A DNA stretch of 39,180 nucleotides from Candidatus Zixiibacteriota bacterium (GCA_020053015.1 JAGVNY010000254.1:1-39180), one strand, 5' to 3'; numbered from the stretch's first letter, positions 11,087 through 20,620 are shown. Notes: generated from the sequence alone by a model not told the origin. Made by a program: numbers and translations.

Positions 11087-11127
11087 TTTAAGTCCCTTGC
11101 GTCTACCATTTCCGCCACTCCGGCAAT
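11087..11127. repeat. Right copy of 41-bp repeat: truncated tRNA-Leu 5' half, candidate att site
   Basis: Exact duplicate of 6851..6891, spanning tRNA positions 1-38 and ending in the anticodon loop; no 3' half of a tRNA is attached. Confidence 0.85.
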
Positions 11128-11234
11128 CGGTGATGCGACAATATGTTATAGCAGCCAATCTCTGGAAGCAAGCTGCTTTTTCGCGGTAGTACCCATATGG
11201 AAGAATTGAGTGAAGGAGGGAAAGCAGGTTACAA

Positions 11235-12068
11235 CTACAGCCTTCGCTTGATGTTCCTCGCAATCATGCGCAGTCTGAACGGCTTGTCCGGAGTCATGAG
11301 GCTTTCAAGCTTGGCGTCGCGTGCCTTGCCAGTGCTGCTGCCGAGGTACACAGCGATGCGCGACCATATATCAGCAGAGAGCGGGTAGTCCTCTTGGAGT
11401 GTCAGATGAAGTCCCAGGTCTGAGATGCCGTCGTCAAACACTCGATGTCTTCGAACCGCCGTCTCGCGTTCCGGTGGAACGCCGTCGCCATAGAGAAGGC
11501 TCCTCAGTGGCTCAATGACATCCTGACGGGGACTATCTTCACCTGTGAGATGCGATGATTCCACTGCATCGATTTCGTCAGACGGTGGATGGACGATCCT
11601 AATGGACAGAGTATTGGAAACACTGTGTTTGAAGTAGAAAGCAGTGACGTCTATTTCACCCTTGAGAGGATCGCGATCGAAAGGGGGATTCGAGTTCGCG
11701 CTGGAGACATTTCCGACCAGGAAGAATAGTGCGTAGGCGGTGTCGTGCGGAGCGAGGAACGGCTCAGTGGGGATTTCGGCATCCAGGATCAGGCTCCGAT
11801 AGTAGAAAAGCGAATCAACTCCTCTGCTAACCACGAATAGGCGGACTCGACCGTGTGACGGCTCCTCCTGCGGCACCCAGACAGTATCATTGCCATGGTT
11901 GATGAGGAGAATGTCAATCAGCACAGGCTCATTGACCAGAAATGTTGATCTGTCGGTGAGGAGCGTTAACTCAAGACTGCTTTCAAGGTCGCCTACCGAT
12001 GCTCCATTCGCACAAATCGCCGCAAGCATCAGAAGACCCGAGATGATAATCGACCGAAGCTTCGTCAT
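11235..12068 (-). CDS. Hypothetical secreted protein
   Basis: ORF 11235..12116; start MTKLRSIIISGLLMLAAICANGAS (signal peptide) at 12068. 'LELTLLTDRSTFLVNEPVLIDILLINHGNDTVWVP' resembles an Ig-like/BsuPI-type beta-sandwich. Confidence 0.65.
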   Translation of the reverse strand: MTKLRSIIISGLLMLAAICANGASVGDLESSLELTLLTDRSTFLVNEPVLIDILLINHGNDTVWVPQEEPSHGRVRLFVVSRGVDSLFYYRSLILDAEIPTEPFLAPHDTAYALFFLVGNVSSANSNPPFDRDPLKGEIDVTAFYFKHSVSNTLSIRIVHPPSDEIDAVESSHLTGEDSPRQDVIEPLRSLLYGDGVPPERETAVRRHRVFDDGISDLGLHLTLQEDYPLSADIWSRIAVYLGSSTGKARDAKLESLMTPDKPFRLRMIARNIKRRL

Positions 12069-12142
12069 GTCTCCGCCAGTCCACGTATTTCCAGCGAAAT
12101 GTAGGTCAACCAGCATCTATACCTGCAAACAGGCCGTTACAG

Positions 12143-12682
12143 CTACTGTTTCCAGGGGTATGAGTTCCGCTCCACGCAGTGAATGCCGGACGTCGAGTCA
12201 GACAGATCGACGACGAAAGAGATGTCGGGCGAGGCGAGTGGCTCGGACACGTTGACCGTGTACATTCCCGGTGACACGCCTTCCAAGCGGTAGTCGATAT
12301 CGAACAGGCAAAGGCAGCGGCATCCCCCGTCCAGAGTGGAATCGATCTCAACAATCGTGATCACACTGTCGGTCATCAGGAACTCCGCTGCGATAACCGG
12401 ACAACAATTGAGTCCCGTGTTGATATGCTTTAGCAGCAGCGCCGACGACCCATCGTACGAATACTCGATGCAATCCTGATTCTCGGTAATGTTGTCAGAC
12501 TGAATCGAGTGTATTCCAGAGTATGTGTGATATTTGCACGACGATGCGACGACAACCTCGCCATCGAATTCGTCCGGCGGTTTGAGCCCCGGCTCGTCCA
12601 GAGACCTGCTGGCTTCCTCAGAACAGCCTGTCAGACAAAACACTGCCACGAGCAGTAACAGAGCAATACACCTGAACACCAT
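12143..12682 (-). CDS. Hypothetical lipoprotein
   Basis: MVFRCIALLLLVAVFCLTGCSEEASRS: signal peptide with lipobox LTGC; ORF 12143..12724 with internal ATG at 12682. Confidence 0.7.
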   Translation of the reverse strand: MVFRCIALLLLVAVFCLTGCSEEASRSLDEPGLKPPDEFDGEVVVASSCKYHTYSGIHSIQSDNITENQDCIEYSYDGSSALLLKHINTGLNCCPVIAAEFLMTDSVITIVEIDSTLDGGCRCLCLFDIDYRLEGVSPGMYTVNVSEPLASPDISFVVDLSDSTSGIHCVERNSYPWKQ

Positions 12683-12813
12683 ACTTCTGCTCTCGCAATA
12701 CAAAACGGCACTTAGCCGCCCCAATATAATAGACGGCGAGCTTTGGTATTCGTTCTATCTGAGACAGCAGATAAACCGCACTCAGTACCAAGCCTCCCTG
12801 CTCCCTGCGCCGG

Positions 12814-12865
12814 GGCGAGCTTGACACCGATGCCACCCTTTGAGCATTTCCCCGTCAAGCTCGCC
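12814..12865. repeat. 12-bp perfect inverted repeat (GGCGAGCTTGAC...GTCAAGCTCGCC)
   Basis: Arms 12814..12825 and 12854..12865 in the intergenic region between 12724 and 13049. Confidence 0.55.
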
Positions 12866-13048
12866 ACATTGCCCCCCCAAAGCCGCAACAGCAGGCTTAG
12901 CTACTGTCTATACTGAGAAGACCTCGTTGTCTTCGCCTCCCATCCTCCACTAAACCATGGATAGCTTCGCGGCACACAGAAGTCACGGTCTGCGTCACCT
13001 TGTCATTTCAGCAACAGCATCTTCCGAGTCTCGGACACATTGCCGGCC

Positions 13049-15739
13049 TCAAAACGGACAGACATGGACTGGGGCGGGGCCGCCCCCAAACACGTAGTTG
13101 ATCAGGTAGACAATATCGTCGATGTCTACTGGCGGGTCGCCTTGGCTCCCATTCGCGTCTCCGCAGCAAAGATCACCGACCGGCGACGGTCCCCCACCGA
13201 ACACGTAGTTGATTAGATACACGATATCGTCAATGTCAACTGCAGGATCGCCACCGCTGCCGTTCGCGTCACCAGGGATGCAGTCGAAATGATACCCTTT
13301 GACTTTGGCGATAGCGCCTGTACCAAGCGATACTTCCAGAATATGGAGCCCCGGAGGTCCCGAGATTTGCAGAAAATCGCCTTCCGGCCAGACATCTGAT
13401 TCGTCGATTTGGACCGCAGCACCCCATGCATTGATGGCCTCATCTCCTTGGCTATACTCAATCGTATCGCTACAGTTGAAGAAGACGGAATCGTAGGTCT
13501 TGCCACAGTACGAGACTGACAAAGGCTCGATGTAGCAAGAATCGCTGACGACGGTTATGTCAGGCGTGTTGTTTGGATCATCCAGCATTTGCTGCCAGGT
13601 GGAATCTGCAAAAGCCGCATTCCCAGTTGAGGGACAGTCACCCATAGTGCAAACCGGGTCGTAGTCAAGAACAAGTCTTCTGTAGCCGTGATCGCTCACA
13701 AAAAGGATCACTTGCTCGTTGGGCGTGGCCATGACGGAGTCCTGAATGTCTCTCAGCGCTCTTTCTAATCCGGAACCACTTGCCCAATAGTCGAACCCGT
13801 CGACGGGGCCCTTTGCGCAGACAGTGTAGAAATGAGTCCTATATGCGCCCTCGAAGTTGTCCCTGATGGTATTGATGTAGCCGACGTCCGAGAACTGATG
13901 AAGCGAGTCTGAGTCGGGAACGCCTGCATAGAAGATGATATGCCTCCCTTTGATCGGACCTGTGGGACTCGTCGGTTCCAGTGAGAACACTCCACCCTGT
14001 TTGCATGGTGCTTCAAACGGGAATGCACCAGCTGATGCGCGGGAATGGAGGCTGTCCGAGTTCCAGCCTTCCCCCGGACGAAGGAACTCCGCAGCATCGT
14101 CGTCGTAACCCCCATATTCGGAAGTCTGATCCGGAGAGGTCGCGGACAGTACTACGGTGTTTGGCCGGTCAATGAAATTCTCCATCATATCCCCACCATA
14201 GCACTGCGTGAACACGATGAGAGCACCGTCGATGATACTCGTCGGAAGATAGTGATCGAACATGAGACGAAGTCGAGTATCACTAATAGACGGCCAGTAG
14301 TGGGTGGTGTCAGTAACAACTTTGAAACAGATCAGTGAACCACCGATTTCCGTCTTGGCTCCGGGTCGGGTTTGTTCCACGTACGCTCTACCGCTGACGG
14401 ATTCGCCGCCGATGGTACCCTCTACGGAACAGGCACCTTCCCAGAAGACGGCTCCCGGAAAGACACTTGATAGCAGTGACCGCATGACTTGGTCTGGGAA
14501 ATCGGCTGTCACAACGAGGTCGATGTCGCGAGAATTCTGCAGAATATGCCACTTGGTTTCAAAGGTCGAATTGCTCTCAGGGTCGAGCCACCATTCGAGG
14601 ACTATCACCGTGTCCTGCAACAGGTCCAAAGAGCAGTCTTGATTGTAAAGGTTCATTCCACCCGTGAAGCTCCCGCTCCCCTTAGCCACTCCGTCTACCC
14701 AGACATCTCCAGTCATGATCTCACGACCGTCATCCAACTGCAGAGCGAACCATCTCCAGTTCACTTTCTTTGTGATCCCCATGAAATCTCCCCATTGATG
14801 GTCAAACCAAGCCTCCCCTTCAACGTACTCCTTGATTCCATGCGCTTCAATCACACCGGTGACTTTCATTCGTGGAAAGCTGTAGTAGTACGTGGAGTCT
14901 TCTCCGATTGGGATTCTCCCATCTCCTCCAACTAACATGGGTGCTTTGGTGGCCTGCATATACACATCAAGGGCAATCTTCTGGCCATCCTGATCGGCAG
15001 TCGCATCAACATTCAAGCGTTGCAGGAATGGATTCAGCGGCGCCCCTCCGCATTGATAGGCGTTCCACCATAGGTCGTTGTCCAGTATCTGATCTTCGTA
15101 GACGATGTCCAATTCGTCGCTACTGGCCGTCATAATGGCAGACAGTTTAGCTCCTGAATAATACTGTTTGGAGACTAGATCAGATATTGCGAACAAGCGC
15201 ATCGGGCCATCTTTGAAGAACGCAACAAACGCACCGTACTCCTTGCCAGTTGTCTGTCCAATGAGATGGAAGTTGGCGTACCACCATTCAACTGGGAATT
15301 GACTTAGCGGCTCATGTCTGCCATCATCGTTGGGAAAACGGATCGAGGTTCCGGGCGGGTACCAAGGGTAACCGTCACACCAGCCAGTTCCGCAGGAATC
15401 GGGGTCTAGGTACTTTGTCGGAACTTCAACATTCTCGAGTGAACCCACACAGATGGTATCTTCCATTTCCACTCCAAAGCACGGCTTGAAGAACTTCACA
15501 TGGTAGCAGCACCCCAGGCAACCGATAGGGGAGATTTCCCAGTAACCGGAAGCGTTAGTGGTTGTCTCATGGCACGTTGTAACCAGTCCGTACTTGATGA
15601 CCTGCACTTGGATCCCGGAATGGTCAGTTTGCCCCTGTAAGTAGGCATGTCCGTATATGCTCCATGCGCGGGCCGAAGTGGTGGCGAGTAAGCCCGCAAG
15701 CACAAGTGTAACGAAGAATATCACTCTCGAGCGTAACAT
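13049..15739 (-). CDS. Secreted multidomain protein: N-terminal beta-sandwich, CrtC/AttH lipocalin-like domain, clan CD (C13/caspase-like) peptidase-like region, dockerin-like C-terminus
   Basis: Start MLRSRVIFFVTLVLAGLLATTSARAW at 15739 with RBS aaggaaggg. 'QFPVEWWYANFHLIGQTTGKEYGAFVAFFKDG' (CrtC/AttH-like), 'ALIVFTQCYGGDMM' and 'VILFVSDHGYRRLV' (clan CD-like), '[32 protein letters not shown]' twice. Confidence 0.75.
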   Translation of the reverse strand: MLRSRVIFFVTLVLAGLLATTSARAWSIYGHAYLQGQTDHSGIQVQVIKYGLVTTCHETTTNASGYWEISPIGCLGCCYHVKFFKPCFGVEMEDTICVGSLENVEVPTKYLDPDSCGTGWCDGYPWYPPGTSIRFPNDDGRHEPLSQFPVEWWYANFHLIGQTTGKEYGAFVAFFKDGPMRLFAISDLVSKQYYSGAKLSAIMTASSDELDIVYEDQILDNDLWWNAYQCGGAPLNPFLQRLNVDATADQDGQKIALDVYMQATKAPMLVGGDGRIPIGEDSTYYYSFPRMKVTGVIEAHGIKEYVEGEAWFDHQWGDFMGITKKVNWRWFALQLDDGREIMTGDVWVDGVAKGSGSFTGGMNLYNQDCSLDLLQDTVIVLEWWLDPESNSTFETKWHILQNSRDIDLVVTADFPDQVMRSLLSSVFPGAVFWEGACSVEGTIGGESVSGRAYVEQTRPGAKTEIGGSLICFKVVTDTTHYWPSISDTRLRLMFDHYLPTSIIDGALIVFTQCYGGDMMENFIDRPNTVVLSATSPDQTSEYGGYDDDAAEFLRPGEGWNSDSLHSRASAGAFPFEAPCKQGGVFSLEPTSPTGPIKGRHIIFYAGVPDSDSLHQFSDVGYINTIRDNFEGAYRTHFYTVCAKGPVDGFDYWASGSGLERALRDIQDSVMATPNEQVILFVSDHGYRRLVLDYDPVCTMGDCPSTGNAAFADSTWQQMLDDPNNTPDITVVSDSCYIEPLSVSYCGKTYDSVFFNCSDTIEYSQGDEAINAWGAAVQIDESDVWPEGDFLQISGPPGLHILEVSLGTGAIAKVKGYHFDCIPGDANGSGGDPAVDIDDIVYLINYVFGGGPSPVGDLCCGDANGSQGDPPVDIDDIVYLINYVFGGGPAPVHVCPF

Positions 15740-16057
15740 ATTCCCTTCCTTCCTCTGGTCATTTCTGCGGAGACCCTCTCCGCGATTTCTATTGTGCGCT
15801 CGTCCGTATCCCGTCCGGGCTCGCGCACGGTCTCCAATGTCCCTGATGCTTCTCCCGCGGAGGTTGAAGGACATGGCCAACCCCCGCATACCTCGTCTGA
15901 ATCCCATAGCGCCTCCGATTCATGGGTTGGACCGCTCCGATGATCTCTCTCCGCCGTATAGGTTTTGCCAATCCATGATTCCTTACAGGCGAGTGCGAAG
16001 AATTCTAAGGTTTCTAAAGACAATTCATCCGTACTTCACTTTTCGTGGACTATGGAG

Positions 16058-16086
16058 TTGACATTTCGGCAGGTTGTGCGTATTAT
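16058..16086 (+). promoter_or_regulatory. Sigma-70-like promoter for the ECF/anti-sigma/CHAT operon
   Basis: TTGACA-17 bp-TATTAT, immediately upstream of the preferred ATG at 16111. Confidence 0.6.
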
Positions 16087-16110
16087 GGTCAGGCCAGGTC
16101 AAATAACTCA

Positions 16111-16653
16111 ATGGACTCTATGGAACAACTTCTGGAACGGGCGATTGCTGGCGATGAAATCGCCGAACAAGAGATATTTGGTCATTTGCTTGTAAGGTTT
16201 GTGCTTCTCGCAAAACGAAGAGTACGAGACAAAGAGGGGGCTCAGGACATTGCACAAGATGCATGTCTGACCATCCATGAGAAGTACAAAGCTGAGATCT
16301 TCGAGGTCAGCTTTGAGGCTTGGGCTTACGGTGTCTTGAGAATGAAGATCGGAAACTGGCTTCGGAAGCGGAAAGCGCGAAGCGCGTGCGAGGCTCTTGG
16401 CGACTGCCCAGTCACGCAACGGCAAACTGAGAAGTGTGAAGTGGATCAGGAGCTCAAGAGACAGCTGCTCGCGTGCCTGAAGAAAGTCCTCGCTGCGAAT
16501 CCCAGGTACGCTCGTGCGTTGAACCTAGTCCACCATGGCTACAAGAGCGAAGAAGTTTGCCTGAAACTCCAAGTCACTAAGGGCAACTTCTACGTTATTC
16601 TCAGCAGAGGCAGGTCCATGCTCAGAGCATGTCTTGGGGACGGAGATCTGTAG
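16111..16653 (+). CDS. RNA polymerase ECF-type sigma factor
   Basis: 'MDSMEQLLERAIAGDEIAEQEIFGHLLVRFVLLAKRRVRDKEGAQDIAQDACLTIHEKY...FEAWAYGVLRMKIGNWLRKRK' region 2; HTH-like region 4. Confidence 0.82.
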   Translation: MDSMEQLLERAIAGDEIAEQEIFGHLLVRFVLLAKRRVRDKEGAQDIAQDACLTIHEKYKAEIFEVSFEAWAYGVLRMKIGNWLRKRKARSACEALGDCPVTQRQTEKCEVDQELKRQLLACLKKVLAANPRYARALNLVHHGYKSEEVCLKLQVTKGNFYVILSRGRSMLRACLGDGDL

Positions 16654-16656
16654 ATA

Positions 16657-17349
16657 ATGTCGAAGTGCATCGAGCCTCAAGTCGGGAAGTTGCTCCACGC
16701 TTACGAGTTGAACGCGCTGTCCCCGCAGGAAACCGAACTTTTCGAGATACATCTCGTCAAGTGCGAGCATTGCTTCGAAGAGATCAAGCGATTTGAGCAG
16801 GAAATCGAGCTGCTGATGGGTGACGATGATGTCAAGAAGACGGTCGCCGAATCCGCGGAAGGACAGGAGGCTCTGAGATCGGAGCAGGGCACGTTGATCC
16901 GTTTGCTCAGGCCCAAGAGGTTCCCGCACATCAGAACTGTGGCAGCAGCCGCCGTGCTGCTTGCATTAGTGCTAATCGCGTCACCTCATTTCTTAACATA
17001 CGTGACACGGGACGATTCCGGAGGCGGTGCACAGACTGTGAGTCTTGTGGCTAACCGAAGCGAAGCCAACGAAGTCAGGCTTGAGTCGGGTGTAAAGGGA
17101 ATCGTTTTTGAGTTTCTGTGCGAAGGTGCGATTCCAGGACAGACGCATCACTTTGAGATACGATCCATTCCAGACGGCACACTGGACCCGATTTATCCGC
17201 ACGGCAGCTTAGACAGCAGTGGGACTGCCCGTGTCGAGGTCCAAGCTTCAGATTTGAAACCCGGTTTTTATGTGCTTACGACGTCCAAGAGCGCATCCGA
17301 TTCATCCGCAGTGTGTGGGCCATTCTACTTCAGAGTGCGTCCAGACTAA
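16657..17349 (+). CDS. Anti-sigma factor-like protein, zf-HC2 domain, one TM
   Basis: 'LFEIHLVKCEHCFEEIKRFEQEIELL' (HxxxCxxC), TM 'TVAAAAVLLALVLIASPHFL', extracytoplasmic C-terminal domain; follows the sigma gene by 3 bp. Confidence 0.75.
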   Translation: MSKCIEPQVGKLLHAYELNALSPQETELFEIHLVKCEHCFEEIKRFEQEIELLMGDDDVKKTVAESAEGQEALRSEQGTLIRLLRPKRFPHIRTVAAAAVLLALVLIASPHFLTYVTRDDSGGGAQTVSLVANRSEANEVRLESGVKGIVFEFLCEGAIPGQTHHFEIRSIPDGTLDPIYPHGSLDSSGTARVEVQASDLKPGFYVLTTSKSASDSSAVCGPFYFRVRPD

Positions 17350-17398
17350 GGGAACTCTCTTGCTGGGGTGATCGGATAGCCTGCTGCAACGGAGTGTT

Positions 17399-20300
17399 AT
17401 GACATCAGCACGCAAAGTGGCACTGGCTGTTCTGATCGCTTCATTCTTGGGGTCGGCGTTCTTCGTGTTTGGCGGTCTTTCAGTCGTCAGCGATACAGGT
17501 GATTCGAATCAGGTCATTGCCACTGTTCCGGATCTGCTGGCTATTGCATACTCCCTCGCGCAGCGAGGTGAGTGCGATTCCGCAATGAGTCTTTCGGACT
17601 CAGCAACGAACATCGCCAGGGCAAACCATCGCGACGGTGACACTCTCTGTGTGATAGCGCTTCTTCGGCACATGTGGGTTGCTGACAAGTGCGGCCGTCG
17701 TGGAGCAGGTGACAGCTTGATGTATGAGGCTATTGCTTTAGCGGAACACGACTCATCGATTCCCTGCGGTCTTCTTACCAAGACTCTCTTGGCCGCTGCA
17801 GGGCACTATCGTGGCCCTGCAAGATTCGCGGATGCCAAGCAACGCAGCCTTCTACTCGCAAATGCCGAGCGGTACTACGACCGTGCGCTGAGAAAAGCCG
17901 TGGAGTGTTCCGGCGAGGAGAGCTTCGACGTTTTCGGAGTCCTGAGTGAACTCGTTTCGTTCTATGGTTACTCTGCGAATGACCTCGCCAGGCGAGACTC
18001 CGCTCTGAATCGAATGGTGAATATCGGCAGAAGGGCCGACCGACTCGCTCCGGCTGAAGCGTTCAGCGTGTACTTTGACATTGGCTATCTGATGAAGCTC
18101 CTCAGCCGATATTCCGAGGCTGAATCTTACCTGCTTAAAGCGGCTGGCTATCTCGATAGCAGCTCTGCAATACCTCTGGAGAGGCAGGTTTCCAGCCTAA
18201 GCGAACTTGGATTTGTTCTGGAAGTGCAAGGGAAGTACGACGAGGCGGAGGAGTATCTAATACGTGCGAGAGGATTGGCTTTAGACTCCACTGTGCAGAA
18301 CACGACTACTTATGCAATCCTGCTCAAGAACTTGGGCAATCTTCATCTGATCCAAGGCAAGTACGCGGAAGCTGAAGAGGACTACTTGCGCTCGGCCAAG
18401 GTTAGGTATAGCATCAACACTAAAGACCCCAATATCGCCGAAGCACTGAACAATCTTGGCGAACTATACTCGCTGCTGCAGAGATATTCGGAAGCGGAGG
18501 GGTGCTACAAGGAGGCCATCGGGTTTCGGGAAAATCATTATGGCGTGGATTATCCAGATCTCTATCATCACTTGCGGGGGTTGGGTCGAATCTACATAGC
18601 CCAAGGACGATACGCTGATGCCGACACAGTCCTGTTCCGCTGCCTCAGGATATGCAGGCAATCACTCGGTTCTGATCATGTGCACACGGCGCTGACAGAG
18701 CAGACTTTCGGCGATTACTATCGAGCTGTCGGCATGTACGGTAGCGCAGAACGTTCCTATCTAGATGCCCTTGAAGTCGAGAAGAAGCGCTTAGGAAGCG
18801 GTCACTGGGAGACAGGAGAGACGCTTTACAGACTTGGGCTGTTGTATGAGTCCATGGGGAAACACTCGAAAGCATTGAGTTGTTTCCGTGACCTGATACA
18901 AGGCCGCCACAGGTTCATTGCGGACGTGTTTTCATACGCATCGGAGGAACAGAGGCTGCGGTATATTGACCAATATCCGGTGCTTCTGGACCCAATCTTC
19001 TCGTTTGCACTCAAAGATTCCATCTCCGATTCGCGGAAACTTGCCCTTGAGATGCTTGTCAGCGGCAAGGCGGTTGTGACAGATGCTGTCGTCGCTGACA
19101 GAAGAATCATGTGCTGCTCTGACACCGGGGAAGCTCGCGCTCAAAGGGATACTTTATCTCGCATCTGTGACGAGATATCGAGGCTCACTGTGATCGGTCC
19201 TGCCGGTTTGGCGTTGGAGAAACACCAACGGATGCTCGATTCACTGCTAAAAGCAAAAGACTCTGTCGAGGAGAAGATCAGCGCTTACTGCAGCAGATTC
19301 GCTGTCGACAGAAGAGTCCAGCGTTCCGGGTCGTCTGAGATTGCTGACCGCATTCCCAGAGATGCAGTCCTTTGGGAGTATGGAGTGTATAGGCCGTATG
19401 ATTTTGCGACGGTTGGAAACGATACTGAAAGGACGGGTAAGCCAAGATACCTTGCATTCGCGCTTGATTCCGACGGTCATGTTGACCTCAGAGACCTGGG
19501 TGACGCTGAGAAGATTGACAGCTTGGTTCTCATGAGCAGAGATATCATCTATGAATCAGGCAAGGCGATTGACGTCGCTTCAAGGCGCTTGTCGGAGAAA
19601 AGTCTGAGTCGAGTTACTTCCGAGCTATATCGGCTGGTGTCTCAACCTTTAGAAAGCACGCTTTGCGGTAAAGCCAACATCATCGTCTCCCCTGACGGCC
19701 AGTTGAATCTCATTCCGTTCGAGATTATGCGGACTACGGATGGGCGATACGCTGTTGAGAGATATAGCTTCAGCTATCTTACTACGGCGAGGGATCTTTT
19801 GGATCCACAGCAGGTAACTAATTCAACTGCGAATACTATGATAATCGCTGATCCTGATTTCGGGAAGATCACCGACAAGCAGGCACAAATCGAAGAAAAG
19901 GGTTCGATCCTATGTGGCGCCTGGCCGTTTATGGAGCTTTCGTCTACGCGAGCTGAGGCGAATTCAATCGGCAAGTTGCTCAGGGACAAAGGGGAACTTG
20001 TGGTTAACGAGTACTACGGAGATGCTGCTGAAGAGGGAATCTTAAAGGCACTCACTGAAGCGCCACGAATCGTGCACATCGCAACCCACGGATACTTCTG
20101 TGGTGGCGCCGAGACCAACTCCTTGCCAGTTGCGCGGAATCCTCTCTTGAAGACAGGCCTGGCTTTTGCAGGCGCGAATTACGTAGTCGGTCAAGATGTG
20201 TCAGAGGATCCCTTTGACCCTGACGATGGTATCCTTACGGGACTTGAAGTTTCTAACCTGGATTTGTTTGGTACGGAGCTGGTTGTCCTGTCCGCTTGCG

Positions 20301-20620
20301 AGACGGGCATCGGTGATATCCGAAATGGCGAGGGTGTCTTCGGATTGAGACGAGCGTTCCGACATGCCGGTGTGAGGAACATGCTCGCAAGCCTATGGAG
20401 AGTGCCGGACGCACAAACATCGGACATCATGAAAGGCTTCTATCGGAAGTGGCTGAGCGGATCGACGAAGAATGCGGCGTTCAGAGAGGCTGTGCTCGAT
20501 CTAATCGCTGATCATCATGCGAAATACGACAGTGTAGCGCTCCCGTATTACTGGGGCGGATTTGTGCTGATCGGTAACCCAGATCCTTTGAACAGAGACA
20601 CCGCAGCCATTCCCCGTTAG
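17399..20620 (+). CDS. TPR-repeat CHAT-domain protein (putative exported/membrane-anchored clan CD peptidase)
   Basis: N-terminal hydrophobic segment; TPRs ('LGNLHLIQGKYAEAEEDYLRSAKV...'); CHAT 'RIVHIATHGYFCG' and 'ELVVLSACETGIGDIRNGEGVFGLRRAFRHAGVRNMLASLWRVPD'. Confidence 0.92.
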   Translation: MTSARKVALAVLIASFLGSAFFVFGGLSVVSDTGDSNQVIATVPDLLAIAYSLAQRGECDSAMSLSDSATNIARANHRDGDTLCVIALLRHMWVADKCGRRGAGDSLMYEAIALAEHDSSIPCGLLTKTLLAAAGHYRGPARFADAKQRSLLLANAERYYDRALRKAVECSGEESFDVFGVLSELVSFYGYSANDLARRDSALNRMVNIGRRADRLAPAEAFSVYFDIGYLMKLLSRYSEAESYLLKAAGYLDSSSAIPLERQVSSLSELGFVLEVQGKYDEAEEYLIRARGLALDSTVQNTTTYAILLKNLGNLHLIQGKYAEAEEDYLRSAKVRYSINTKDPNIAEALNNLGELYSLLQRYSEAEGCYKEAIGFRENHYGVDYPDLYHHLRGLGRIYIAQGRYADADTVLFRCLRICRQSLGSDHVHTALTEQTFGDYYRAVGMYGSAERSYLDALEVEKKRLGSGHWETGETLYRLGLLYESMGKHSKALSCFRDLIQGRHRFIADVFSYASEEQRLRYIDQYPVLLDPIFSFALKDSISDSRKLALEMLVSGKAVVTDAVVADRRIMCCSDTGEARAQRDTLSRICDEISRLTVIGPAGLALEKHQRMLDSLLKAKDSVEEKISAYCSRFAVDRRVQRSGSSEIADRIPRDAVLWEYGVYRPYDFATVGNDTERTGKPRYLAFALDSDGHVDLRDLGDAEKIDSLVLMSRDIIYESGKAIDVASRRLSEKSLSRVTSELYRLVSQPLESTLCGKANIIVSPDGQLNLIPFEIMRTTDGRYAVERYSFSYLTTARDLLDPQQVTNSTANTMIIADPDFGKITDKQAQIEEKGSILCGAWPFMELSSTRAEANSIGKLLRDKGELVVNEYYGDAAEEGILKALTEAPRIVHIATHGYFCGGAETNSLPVARNPLLKTGLAFAGANYVVGQDVSEDPFDPDDGILTGLEVSNLDLFGTELVVLSACETGIGDIRNGEGVFGLRRAFRHAGVRNMLASLWRVPDAQTSDIMKGFYRKWLSGSTKNAAFREAVLDLIADHHAKYDSVALPYYWGGFVLIGNPDPLNRDTAAIPR

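Noticed and set aside
11087-11127. A second functional tRNA-Leu gene
   Set aside because: Only the 5' half up to the anticodon loop is present; no variable arm, T arm or 3' acceptor strand follows in the required position.
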